Both the position numbers and the translations under genes were made by a program. Below the pieces are notes generated by a model. It worked only from the letters and a program-made list of their open reading frames with translations, did no database searches and had not been told where the DNA came from. 9,820 bases of DNA. Origin: an uncultured Clostridia bacterium (GTDB lineage: Bacteria; Bacillota; Clostridia; UMGS1810). Shown piece by piece: positions 1 to 7,157 of this stretch. Each line of letters begins with the position of its first letter. Position 1 is the first letter of the stretch. The stretch is from contig CALGRC010000061.1 in NCBI GenBank assembly GCA_937959315.1, positions 1 to 9,820 of the forward strand, in the 5' to 3' direction.

Positions 1-576
1 TTCCGGCATACCGGCAGTTATTTGCAGGGCCACCCGGATATGAAGGGAGTACCGGGTGTCGATATGTCTACCGGTTCTTTGGGGCAGGGGATTTGCGCTG
101 CGGCTGGCATGGCATTGGCTGGGAAATTGGATCAGAAAAATTACCGTGTTTATGCAATTTTAGGTGATGGGGAATTGGAAGAAGGACAGGTGTGGGAAGC
201 GGCAATGTTTGCGCCCCATTATAAATTGGACAACCTTACAATCTTTGTGGATTTCAACGGTTTGCAAATTGACGGCGATATTAGAGAGGTCATGAACCCT
301 ACGCCGATTGATGAAAAGTTCAAAGCGTTCGGCTGGCATGTGGTTTTGGCGGATGCACATGATTTTGACAGTCTTCGTGCAGCAATTAGCGAGGCAAAGG
401 CAACCGCCGGGAAGCCTACTGCTGTGATTGCGAAAAGTATCAAAGGCAAAGGGGTATCTTTTATGGAAAACAATGCAGCATGGCATGGAGCAGCGCCCAA
501 TGACGAACAGTTTGCACAGGCAATCGCAGAATTAGATATGAAAATTAAAGAATTGGAGGCGGGAATCCATGCCTGA
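1..576 (+). CDS. Transketolase, N-terminal (TPP-binding) subunit, 5'-partial
   Basis: This is the pyrophosphate-binding half of a split transketolase, which transfers two-carbon units between sugar phosphates in the cytosolic non-oxidative pentose phosphate pathway using thiamine diphosphate and a divalent metal. The frame is open from base 1 (FRHTGSYLQGHPD...), so about 85-90 N-terminal residues are missing upstream; 191 residues are visible. Visible family marks are HTGSYLQGHPD, the DMSTGSLGQG loop, the TPP/metal motif beginning GDGELEEGQ and ending about 30 residues later at VDFNGLQIDG, and the C-terminal SIKGKGVSFME. The start near base 22 (TTG) is not a real start because conserved sequence continues upstream. 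It overlaps the C-terminal subunit gene by 8 bp, so the two are translationally coupled. The family call is firm; the physiological substrate is unknown. Confidence 0.95.
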   Translation, partial: FRHTGSYLQGHPDMKGVPGVDMSTGSLGQGICAAAGMALAGKLDQKNYRVYAILGDGELEEGQVWEAAMFAPHYKLDNLTIFVDFNGLQIDGDIREVMNPTPIDEKFKAFGWHVVLADAHDFDSLRAAISEAKATAGKPTAVIAKSIKGKGVSFMENNAAWHGAAPNDEQFAQAIAELDMKIKELEAGIHA

Positions 577-1513
577 GGAAAAGAAGATTGCAACTAGGGA
601 AGCGTATGGTGCGGCGTTGGCGGAATTTGGCGCGCAGTATGATATTGTAGTAATGGATGCCGATTTATCCAAATCTACCAAAACCGACAGTTTTAAAAAG
701 GCCTTTCCCGACCGGTTTATCAATACTGGTATTGCAGAGGCCAATATGATGAGCACTGCCGCAGGGATTGCTGCATGCGGAAAAACTGTATTTGCCAGTT
801 CATTTGCCATGTTTGCGGCAGGCAGGGCATTTGAGCAGATACGTAATTCCATTTGCTATCCGCATCTAAATGTCAAAATTGGTGCGACACATGCGGGGAT
901 TTCCGTAGGGGAAGACGGCGCGACTCATCAATGCCTGGAGGATTTGGCGCTTATGCGGTCTTTGCCCGGTATGGTTGTCATCAATCCGGCGGACGCTGTA
1001 GAAGCGCGCCTGGCTGTGAAGGCGGCTATTGAGTATGACGGCCCATGTTATTTGCGGTTTGGGCGTTTGGCAGTACCGGTATTGTTTGACGATACATACC
1101 GGTTTGCAATTGGAAAGGGGGTAGAATTGGCCGAAGGTACCGATGCAGCCATCATTGCTACTGGGCTTATGGTGGAAACGGCCATGGAAGCCCGGGAATT
1201 GCTTTTGCAGGAAGGGATAGAAGCGCGGGTTATCAATATTGCCACCATCAAGCCAATTGATAAGGAAATCATTGTGAAGGCGGCATGTGAGACAGGGGCG
1301 ATTGTTACAGCCGAGGAACACAATATTATCGGCGGGCTTGGAAGTGCAGTGGCAGAAGTGTTGTGCGAGCATATGCCATGCCCGATGGCCCGCATTGGCA
1401 CACAAGATGTTTTTGGGCAGTCAGGCAGGCCTGATGAATTATTAAAATTGTACCATATGACATCGCTGGATATTGCAGAATCGGTAAAAAACGTGCTTTT
1501 GAAGAAAGGTTAA
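569..1513 (+). CDS. Transketolase, C-terminal subunit
   Basis: This 314-residue protein is the pyrimidine-binding plus C-terminal domain half of the split transketolase; with the preceding subunit it forms the active enzyme. Motifs seen are INTGIAEANM near residues 51-60, whose Glu57 matches the conserved glutamate that activates the TPP aminopyrimidine, GATHQCLEDLALMRSLPGM in the middle of the pyrimidine domain, and a C-terminal domain with AIIATGLMVETAMEA and VTAEEHNIIGGLGSAVAE. The length is usual for this subunit. The ATG at 569 is preceded by GGAGG at 555-559 and lies inside the end of the upstream gene, which supports tight coupling. A transketolase C half and the E1-beta subunit of 2-oxoacid dehydrogenases or 1-deoxyxylulose-5-phosphate synthase share this fold, but the paired order and motifs fit transketolase best. 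Confidence 0.95.
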   Translation: MPEEKKIATREAYGAALAEFGAQYDIVVMDADLSKSTKTDSFKKAFPDRFINTGIAEANMMSTAAGIAACGKTVFASSFAMFAAGRAFEQIRNSICYPHLNVKIGATHAGISVGEDGATHQCLEDLALMRSLPGMVVINPADAVEARLAVKAAIEYDGPCYLRFGRLAVPVLFDDTYRFAIGKGVELAEGTDAAIIATGLMVETAMEARELLLQEGIEARVINIATIKPIDKEIIVKAACETGAIVTAEEHNIIGGLGSAVAEVLCEHMPCPMARIGTQDVFGQSGRPDELLKLYHMTSLDIAESVKNVLLKKG

Positions 1514-1550
1514 AAAAATATCCCGCAGCATGAGCCGCGGGATATTTTTT
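1513..1550. terminator. Bidirectional intrinsic terminator between convergent operons
   Basis: The arm TATCCCGC (1519-1526) pairs with GCGGGATA (1537-1544) around a 10-nt loop. It is flanked by an A-run on the left and a T-run on the right, so a U-tract follows the hairpin in both directions. It begins at the transketolase stop codon and lies just before the stop of the leftward isomerase gene, so it probably serves both. Confidence 0.9.
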
Positions 1551-1556
1551 TATAAT

Positions 1557-2279
1557 TTATACTGTTTTCAAATATGCAGCGTTGTGAATGGCTGAATCCC
1601 AAGGGGAAACCACGTATTGTTCCTGTTCTACAATAAAGTTGGTAGCATATTTAGCCGTTTTCACCAGTTCTGGAATGGAAATCTTCCCATCCTCCACATC
1701 TACATTGAATTTGTCTTCGCCAATTTGTTTGATATGCACGAGCTGGACTTTTTTACCCCATTTTTCAATAAAGGCAAACGGGTCTACGCCGGCGTAAGCT
1801 ACCCAGAATACGTCTACCTCTAAAATGACATCGTCATTGGTGTTTTCTGCAATCAAGTCAAGGATATATTTCCCGTCGATTTTTTCAAATTCATGGGCAT
1901 GGTTATGATATCCGACTTGAATCCCATATTGCTTTGCTTTTTCACTGACCTGGTTGAGCGTTTCGCATACGGCTTTGACATCTTCCATACCGTTTTCATA
2001 GTCAGCCCAGGGGCAGACCATATAGTCTGCACCAATTTCTTTTAAGTACGCCAGTTCTTCATCTGCGCTGTTGCGGAAAACATTGATGTTAGAGTGGGAG
2101 CCAATGGCTTTTACATGGCTTTGCTCCAGCAAAGCTTTCATTTCGCTGGCAGAAAGATTGCCATAAGAACCAGCAAACTCCACGCCATAATAACCCAAGT
2201 CGCCGACACGGCGTATCATGCTGGAAAAGTTTTTTTCTGCCTCGTCACGCAGGGAATATAATTGCAATGAAAATTGCAT
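1557..2279 (-). CDS. Sugar phosphate isomerase/epimerase-like TIM-barrel protein (operon copy 2)
   Basis: This 240-residue protein has the xylose isomerase-like TIM-barrel fold (AP endonuclease 2 family) and is the last gene of the leftward operon. Visible marks are the opening strand MQFSLQLYSLRDE, LGYYGVEFAG, the GYHNHAHEF block at residues 123-131 that is typical of these isomerases, LEVDVFWV at 153-160, VHIKQ at 181-185 and FIVEQEQY at 215-222. His125/His127, Asp156, His182 and Glu218 are candidate active-site or metal residues. The start ATG follows GAGGAGG at good spacing within the 19-nt gap from the upstream oxidoreductase gene. Members isomerise, epimerise or carry out elimination or hydration on keto-sugars; the substrate here cannot be read from sequence. 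It is distinct from the 321-aa paralogue in the same operon. Confidence 0.88.
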   Translation of the reverse strand: MQFSLQLYSLRDEAEKNFSSMIRRVGDLGYYGVEFAGSYGNLSASEMKALLEQSHVKAIGSHSNINVFRNSADEELAYLKEIGADYMVCPWADYENGMEDVKAVCETLNQVSEKAKQYGIQVGYHNHAHEFEKIDGKYILDLIAENTNDDVILEVDVFWVAYAGVDPFAFIEKWGKKVQLVHIKQIGEDKFNVDVEDGKISIPELVKTAKYATNFIVEQEQYVVSPWDSAIHNAAYLKTV

Positions 2280-2298
2280 AGTTGCCTCCTCATTTCTG

Positions 2299-3371
2299 TT
2301 AGATATTTGTTTTTACTGCTGTTTGCGTTTCATGAGAGGTAAACGCCGCTTCCATGACCTTCATCACACGCATAGCCTGCTGCGGTGTGATAGTAAGGGG
2401 CGCTTTGCCCTCTACCGCGTCAACAAACTGGTCATACACCACTGTCAAGTCGTCAACAACGTCGGTAGGTTCAGAAATTTCAATTGTTTCGGTAGAATTT
2501 GGGTTTCGCGGCGCCATGGTTTTGGTTGGGCCGGCTTTGGTATAGACAATTTCTTCTTCCCAATGGTTTTCCTTATCTATGCAGCGGACGATTTTTCCGT
2601 TGCAGTCCCAGTCCCCAATTTCCAGTGTGCCTTGCTTGCCCAGTACATACCACCGCGGATGGGTGATGTAGTTGTTGGTGGAAACTTCAATATGTGCAGT
2701 CACGCCGTTGTCAAATGTCATAGTGAGCCGGAAGTTGTCATCTACTTCGCTGTATTCAATGCTGTACATTTTGCAAAACACATTGACAACTTTGCTTTCA
2801 GGGTACATATACATAAGCTGGTCAATGAGGTGAACGCCCCAGTCCAGCATCATACCGCCGCCCAATGCTTTGATGGTGCGCCAGCCGCTGGGCATCCCGC
2901 GGGAGCCTTCCACACGGGATTCAATAACGTATACATCCCCTAAAAGGCCTGCTTCTACATTGCGTTTCATAAGTACAAAATCCCGGTTTGTGCGCCGGTT
3001 GTGGTCAATGGTAAATACTTTGCCAGTTTCTTTTTGAGCGGCGATAATTTTTTCCAATTCAGCGGAAGAATTGGTAACCGGTTTTTCGCTGATGACATGT
3101 TTCCCAGCGCGCATTGCCTCAATGCAAAGCTCCATATGCGCTTCGTTTGTGGTTGCCACCAGCACCAAGTCAATTTCCGGGTCGGCAAATAACGCTTCTT
3201 GGAGCTATACGACTGATAGCCCTGTTTTTCAGCGACTTTGCCGCGTTCCGGATTGACATCGTAAATGCCTTTGAGTTTAATGCGCGGATAGTTTTTTAAC
3301 GTTTGTTCATGATAGCCGGCCATTCCGCCGTAACCGATAATTCCGAGTGTATGCTGTTCCATTATGCCCAA
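2299..3371 (-). pseudogene. Gfo/Idh/MocA-family oxidoreductase, frameshifted (operon copy 2)
   Basis: This NAD(P)-dependent sugar oxidoreductase gene is split between two frames. The N-terminal part (from 3362 or 3371) carries the Rossmann motif GIIGYGGMAGYHEQ and reads correctly to YSSK near 3198; the rest (3198 down to 2299) reads in the -1 frame as EALFADPEIDLVLVATTNEAH and continues to the stop. It includes ISEKPV (the EKP motif) and the catalytic-type DWGVHL (Asp-x3-His). Restoring one base at about 3198 (AAGAAG to AAGGAAG) gives a protein of about 354-357 residues, the usual family size. The ATG at 3362 overlaps the upstream stop as TAATG, suggesting coupling; a TTG at 3371 lies 5 nt after GGGGAG and is an alternative. 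Both halves keep conserved motifs, so the lesion is either very recent or a sequencing error. A gene caller might report two fragments, 2299-3168 and 2967-3371. Confidence 0.88.
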
Positions 3372-4327
3372 AACATCTCCCCTGCTTGTTCATGGATGAG
3401 GACTTCGTTTAAGAACTTGATGGCTTTTTCCAGGCCTTCGGTCGGGCTCATCAAGCCGTCCTCGTGTTCAATGCTGATGGCGCCGTCATAGCCTACCATC
3501 CGCAGCGTACTGATGATATCATTCCATACCTCTTTCCCGTGCCCATATCCAACCGTACGGAAAATCCATGACCGTTCTGACAGCCGTTCAAACGATTTGG
3601 TATCTAAGTTACCATTGACATGGCTGTTAATTTCATCAATGCGGGTATCTTTGGCATGGAAGTGGTAAATAGCGCCTTTGAGTGCGCGGATAGCGGCGGT
3701 TGGTTCAATGCCCTGCCAGAACAGGTGGCTGGGGTCAAAGTTTGCGCCGATGATATCGCCAACAGCAGCGCGCAGCTTTAAAGTTGTTTCAGGGTTGTAT
3801 ACCACAAATCCCGGATGCATTTCAAATGCGATGTGTTTAATGCCATGTGCTTTGGCAAATTCTGCTTCTTTCTGCCAGTAGGGGATGACTACTTCATTCC
3901 ACTGCCAGTTGAGCACCTTGGGATAGTCTTCCGGCCAAGTGCAGGTGACCCAGTTGGGATACTGGGAGGTCGGGCAGTCGCCCGGGCAGCCGGCAAAACC
4001 AATAATGGTATCTACTTCCAGCATTTCTGCGGCGCGGATGGCGTTTTCAAACTGCTCATGGTACATGGTGGCAATTTCTTTGTTGGGATGTACCGGATTG
4101 CCGTGGCAGCTAATCGCACAAATTTCCATGTTATATTTTTTAAACAGGTCTTTCGTTTCTTTTACTTTAGCGGGGTTTTCAAAATATTCCGCCGGTTTCA
4201 AATGCGCGTCGCCCGGTGTGCCGCCTGCGCCGATTTCCATGGCCTGGACGCCGAGCGGGCTTAAGTATTGCAGCATTTCTTCCAATCCCATGTAGCTCAC
4301 AATCGGGTCAAAAACACTTAACTTCAT
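3362..4327 (-). CDS. Sugar phosphate isomerase/epimerase-like TIM-barrel protein (operon copy 1)
   Basis: This 321-residue cytosolic protein has the xylose isomerase-like TIM barrel and a predicted divalent metal site. The likely ligands are Glu169 (in IAFEMHPGF), Asp198 with His201 (NFDPSHLFW), His224 (YHFHAKD) and Glu287 (ISIEHEDG), the pattern expected for this superfamily. Other visible blocks are MEIGAGG, ICAISCHGNPVHP and VGYGHG. The start has a textbook AAAGGAGG site 7-8 nt upstream. It sits between the two Gfo/Idh/MocA genes, 27 nt after the first, and its stop overlaps the ATG of the second. In such clusters the oxidoreductase makes a keto-sugar and the TIM-barrel partner isomerises, eliminates or hydrates it. 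The exact substrate is unknown. Confidence 0.9.
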   Translation of the reverse strand: MKLSVFDPIVSYMGLEEMLQYLSPLGVQAMEIGAGGTPGDAHLKPAEYFENPAKVKETKDLFKKYNMEICAISCHGNPVHPNKEIATMYHEQFENAIRAAEMLEVDTIIGFAGCPGDCPTSQYPNWVTCTWPEDYPKVLNWQWNEVVIPYWQKEAEFAKAHGIKHIAFEMHPGFVVYNPETTLKLRAAVGDIIGANFDPSHLFWQGIEPTAAIRALKGAIYHFHAKDTRIDEINSHVNGNLDTKSFERLSERSWIFRTVGYGHGKEVWNDIISTLRMVGYDGAISIEHEDGLMSPTEGLEKAIKFLNEVLIHEQAGEMFWA

Positions 4328-4354
4328 TTTTATTTCCTCCTTTTATAATAATTA

Positions 4355-5425
4355 TTAAAATTCTACAATGTTGCCTGTTTTGGCGCTTTCATAAATGGCT
4401 TCCAAAATTTGTGTGACAACAATTGCCTGTTCCGGTTTTACCACCGGTTCGGTATCGTTTATAACTGCATCAATCCATTGGCGGGCTTCCACGTCGGCAT
4501 CGTTTTCTGCTTTTCCGTCAAAGAAGGCTACGCCGCCGGAAGACAGTTCTGGTTTGATGGTGATCAGTTTTCCAAATTCGGTTGTGTTGATGCGCAGTCC
4601 ATCGTCCATATCCGCACCGGCTTTGGTGCCGGCCAGCGTAGTTTTTGCCTCTTTTGTATCCAGCATATTGATTGCCCAGCTGCTTTCCAATACAATGGTG
4701 GCGCCGTTTTCCATTTCAATAAAACCAAAAGCTGAATCTTCTACAGTAAATTCTTTTGGATCCCAGTCGCCCCAAGCATTGCCAGTTTCAGTTTGATCAC
4801 CCAGTTTTTTATACACCACTCCTTTGACAGACTTGGGCTTATAGTTGTCCATACACCAAAGTGTCAAATCCAATGCATGGGTGCCAATGTCGATAAGCGG
4901 GCCGCCGCCTTGTTCTTCTTCATTTAAAAAGACGCCCCATGTGGGTACCGCGCGGCGGCGGATGGCATGCGCTTTTGCGTAGTAAATATCACCCAGGTCG
5001 CCCCGTTCGCAGGCGCGTTTTAAATATTGGCTGTCGGGCCGGAACCGGTTTTGATAGCCAATGGTTAGCTTTTTGCCGGTGCGTTTATGGGCGTCCAGCA
5101 TAGCTTTAGCGTCCGCGTATGATTTTGCCATCGGTTTTTCGCACATTACATGGCAGCCAGCTTCCATAGCATCGATGGAAATGGGGGCGTGTTCCCGGTT
5201 CGGTGTCAGTACATGGACAATATCGAGTGTTTCTTTTTCCAGCATTTCTTTATAGTCCTTGTACACCCTGGCGTTTTGAACACCGTATTCTTTTGCGGCT
5301 TTTTCTGCACGTTCTACAATGATATCGCAGAATGCAACCAGTTCAACCTCTTTGATGTGGCTGAGGGCAGGCAGGTGTTTTCCATTTGCAATACCACCGC
5401 AGCCGACAATCCCTATTTTTAACAT
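4355..5425 (-). CDS. Gfo/Idh/MocA-family oxidoreductase (operon copy 1)
   Basis: This 356-residue protein is a nicotinamide-dependent sugar or cyclitol oxidoreductase of the glucose-fructose oxidoreductase / inositol dehydrogenase family. The N-terminal Rossmann motif is GIVGCGGIA (residues 5-13), followed by LTPNREHAPISIDAM, the cofactor and active-site motif CEKPMAK (EKP at 96-98), GYQNRF at 123-128, and PLIDIGTHALDL, in which Asp179 and His183 form the family's usual Asp-x3-His catalytic pair. The length is normal. It starts 14 nt after the LacI-family gene stop with an AAGGGAG site, so the two are co-transcribed. The family oxidises a ring hydroxyl (often C3 or C1) or runs in reverse; the partner TIM-barrel gene lies immediately downstream. 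The substrate cannot be named. Confidence 0.92.
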   Translation of the reverse strand: MLKIGIVGCGGIANGKHLPALSHIKEVELVAFCDIIVERAEKAAKEYGVQNARVYKDYKEMLEKETLDIVHVLTPNREHAPISIDAMEAGCHVMCEKPMAKSYADAKAMLDAHKRTGKKLTIGYQNRFRPDSQYLKRACERGDLGDIYYAKAHAIRRRAVPTWGVFLNEEEQGGGPLIDIGTHALDLTLWCMDNYKPKSVKGVVYKKLGDQTETGNAWGDWDPKEFTVEDSAFGFIEMENGATIVLESSWAINMLDTKEAKTTLAGTKAGADMDDGLRINTTEFGKLITIKPELSSGGVAFFDGKAENDADVEARQWIDAVINDTEPVVKPEQAIVVTQILEAIYESAKTGNIVEF

Positions 5426-5439
5426 TTTATTACACTCCC

Positions 5440-6429
5440 TTATACATAAATTTTTGTGGAATTGCGTTCGATGATTTGGTGGGTTAAAAACTGGTGTGAA
5501 ATTGCACCGGTTTTTAAATTGTCATACAGCATATGAAATGCAGTTTCCCCAAGCTCCCGCTGCGGCTGTGCAACGGTTGACAAGGGAGGCTCAAATAAAT
5601 GGGTGATATCCGTGTTGTCAAAACCGATCACCGCAACATCCTGCGGGACGCGCAGGCCGGCTGTTTTAAGCGCAGAAACAGCCCCGGCTGCCATCCGGTC
5701 GGATATGGCAAATACTGCGTCAAAAGCGATGCTTTTTTGTAACAGGCCTGAAATGGCACGGATGCCGCTGCGGTAGCCATAATTGCCGTGGCATAGGAGG
5801 CGTTCGTCAAACAAAATACCATGTTGTTCCAGTGCCCGCCGGTATCCGTCCAGCCGCAGCTTGGAGGAAACCAGGTTATTTGCAACACCAAGATAGGCAA
5901 TTCTGCGCCGGTTTTGTTCTGCCAGCCGGCTGACTGCGTCAAAAGCCGCCTGTTCGTTGTCAATTGATACATAGGAAGTGCTGGCTGTATCTACATATTC
6001 ACTGCATTGAACCACGTGGTATTGCTGAGAAAAGCGGCGCATTTCTTCTGCTGACATGGTTGTATTCATAATAATGGCGCCGTCCGCCAGACGGTTGCGA
6101 ATCAAATCCAAATAGGAATTTTCACTATTCCGATCGTTATTGGTAACACAGATCATGCTATTATAACCAACTTTCCGTGCTGCATGGTCAATCCCTAATA
6201 CAACCTTACTGCAGAAATTGTTTGCTATGGTTGTTAAAATAACCAGGATGATATGGGTTTCCTTAGTGCGTAAATGCCGGCCCAGCAGGTTTGGCTCGTA
6301 GTGGTATTGTTTGGCTGCTTCTAATACCCGCTTGCGCGTTTGCGGTGAAATCCCCGGTGCATTGTTGAATGCGCGGGATACAGTGGCTACCGATACATTT
6401 GCAAGCCGTGCAAATTCCTGGATGGTTAT
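5440..6429 (-). CDS. LacI-family transcriptional repressor, start codon apparently ATA or ATC
   Basis: This sugar-responsive repressor is about 329 residues long from the proposed start and is the first gene of the leftward operon. The N-terminal helix-turn-helix is clear (TIQEFARLANVSVATVSRAF, residues 2-21), followed by the hinge region near GRHLRTKET. A periplasmic-binding-protein-like sensor domain follows, with AIIMNTTMS, RIAYLG and the conserved AVIGFDNTDITHLFEPPLSTVAQP region. The nearest in-frame ATG is at 6507, inside the operator palindrome and without a ribosome site; it would add about 26 residues before the HTH, which is abnormal for LacI proteins. A 9-nt anti-16S match (GGAGGTGAT, 6441-6433) precedes ATC (6432) and ATA (6429). 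ATA at 7 nt spacing gives MTIQEFARL, the usual LacI N-terminus. The family call is firm; the start is inference. Confidence 0.9.
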   Translation of the reverse strand: MTIQEFARLANVSVATVSRAFNNAPGISPQTRKRVLEAAKQYHYEPNLLGRHLRTKETHIILVILTTIANNFCSKVVLGIDHAARKVGYNSMICVTNNDRNSENSYLDLIRNRLADGAIIMNTTMSAEEMRRFSQQYHVVQCSEYVDTASTSYVSIDNEQAAFDAVSRLAEQNRRRIAYLGVANNLVSSKLRLDGYRRALEQHGILFDERLLCHGNYGYRSGIRAISGLLQKSIAFDAVFAISDRMAAGAVSALKTAGLRVPQDVAVIGFDNTDITHLFEPPLSTVAQPQRELGETAFHMLYDNLKTGAISHQFLTHQIIERNSTKIYV

Positions 6430-6432
6430 GAT

Positions 6433-6441
6433 ATCACCTCC
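6433..6441 (-). promoter_or_regulatory. Extended Shine-Dalgarno that decides the repressor start
   Basis: Read leftward, GGAGGTGAT matches nine consecutive bases of the sequence complementary to the 16S rRNA 3' end. Its GGAGG core is 7 nt before ATA at 6429 and 4 nt before ATC at 6432. No ATG, GTG or TTG in the repressor frame lies within usable distance, so this strong site is the main evidence for non-standard initiation or a mutated start codon. Confidence 0.75.
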
Positions 6442-6480
6442 ATTGTAATCGGTATGGCATGAGGATATTTCTACAGTGCC

Positions 6481-6510
6481 GCTATGTTCGTAATCGATTA
6501 CGAACATAGC
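6481..6510. promoter_or_regulatory. 30-bp perfect palindromic operator, predicted LacI-family site
   Basis: GCTATGTTCGTAATC is followed directly by its exact reverse complement GATTACGAACATAGC, with a CpG at the centre (6495-6496) as LacI-family operators typically have. The palindrome covers the expected transcription start and overlaps the last three bases of the leftward -10 box, so bound repressor would block RNA polymerase. It lies immediately upstream of the repressor gene, implying autoregulation of the whole sugar operon. Confidence 0.88.
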
Positions 6511-6536
6511 ATATACGAAACGCAGGTATTTGTCAA
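6508..6536 (-). promoter_or_regulatory. Sigma-A promoter of the leftward sugar operon
   Basis: Leftward, a perfect -35 TTGACA (6531-6536) is separated by 17 nt from TATGCT (6508-6513), a good -10 box. Transcription should start near 6501, inside the operator palindrome, leaving a leader of about 70 nt before the repressor's ribosome binding site. Confidence 0.85.
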
Positions 6537-6607
6537 GAGGGTGAAAAAAATTTGTATTAAGTATCTAAAGGGAATGTCCCACGAATCCGGGTGTGTCATA
6601 TAAAAAA

Positions 6608-6637
6608 TAAAAGTATGCTCTTTTTTACATACTTTTA
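6608..6637. repeat. 10-bp inverted repeat in the intergenic region
   Basis: TAAAAGTATG (6608-6617) and CATACTTTTA (6628-6637) are perfect reverse complements around a T-rich 10-nt spacer. It lies between the divergent sugar operon and XRE gene. It could be an operator for the XRE protein or a weak AT-rich hairpin; nothing else in the sequence decides this. A second, weaker dyad TCATAC/GTATGA lies at 6666-6671/6688-6693. Confidence 0.5.
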
Positions 6638-6700
6638 AAAATAAACTATATAGATATAAAATAGCTCATACAGTTTATTCGATTATCGTATGATTGCCTA

Positions 6701-6706
6701 TATAAT
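6701..6706 (+). promoter_or_regulatory. Probable -10 box of the XRE gene
   Basis: A perfect TATAAT lies 19 nt upstream of the first ATG of the XRE gene. No convincing -35 is visible at 16-18 nt spacing, so this promoter may be weak or need an activator. The resulting leader would be only about 13 nt. Confidence 0.4.
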
Positions 6707-6725
6707 TCAAGTATAAATTAACTGA

Positions 6726-7073
6726 ATGGGCGTGATTTTAGTGGATTATTTTAAAATTGGTCAAAAAATTAGAAAATATCGGAAATCGCTTGGCCTTTCG
6801 CAGGAACAGCTCGCTGAGCAAGCAGGGATTTCTGTTACACATATGAGCCACATTGAAACCGGAAATACCAAACTAAGTTTGCCGGTGTTTGTTGCTCTGG
6901 CAAGAGCGCTGAACGTGCAGACGGACGATTTGCTGACGGATATCCCTGATGGGCGCAGTATTGCGCTGCATGAAGTAGCAGATATTTTAGGGACCTGTAC
7001 CACCAAACAGGTCCGGATTATTGCGGATTTGGTAAAAGCAGTTAAAATCATATTGGACAAGCATGAAGATTAA
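6726..7073 (+). CDS. XRE-family helix-turn-helix regulator
   Basis: This 115-residue protein has a Cro/C1-type HTH near residues 12-68: IGQKIRKYRKSLGLSQEQLA, then AGISVTHMSHIETGNTKLSL and LARALNVQTDDLL. It is followed by a short helical tail of about 45 residues (RIIADLVKAVKIILDKHED) that may mediate dimerisation. The size and layout resemble small chromosomal XRE regulators of clostridia rather than a phage repressor. The ATG at 6726 lacks a clear ribosome site; a GTG at 6741 giving MDYFKIGQ is an alternative start. It is transcribed divergently from the sugar operon. Its targets are unknown, although nearby inverted repeats could be its operators. Confidence 0.9.
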   Translation: MGVILVDYFKIGQKIRKYRKSLGLSQEQLAEQAGISVTHMSHIETGNTKLSLPVFVALARALNVQTDDLLTDIPDGRSIALHEVADILGTCTTKQVRIIADLVKAVKIILDKHED

Positions 7074-7157
7074 AATGAGTTCCTGTTTTTTTCCTGTTTG
7101 ATAGGTATTTGACTGCCATAGCCAGGAACGGCGATTACACCGCGCAGCTTTTGCCAT

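Noticed and set aside
866..1405. 179-aa open frame on the - strand
   Set aside because: It is antisense to the well-supported transketolase subunit, with no family motifs and no start signals.
2218..2943. 241-aa open frame on the + strand
   Set aside because: It lies antisense to the two operon genes, has a Phe/His/Cys-rich composition, and shows no ribosome site or recognisable domain; the opposite strand encodes conserved proteins.
3193..3203. Programmed -1 ribosomal frameshift in the oxidoreductase gene
   Set aside because: There is no X-XXY-YYZ slippery heptamer and no evident downstream stem; a single-base indel explains it more simply.
6426..6443. Five-codon mini-frame ATG GAG GTG ATA TCA TAA as a leader peptide gene
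   Set aside because: It has no ribosome site of its own and contains the repressor's SD; kept only as a possible reinitiation aid within the start-codon finding.
7079..7129. GTTCCTG/CAGGAAC inverted repeat after the XRE gene as a terminator
   Set aside because: The loop is 37 nt, the arms are only 7 bp, and there is no T-run after the second arm; it could be chance.
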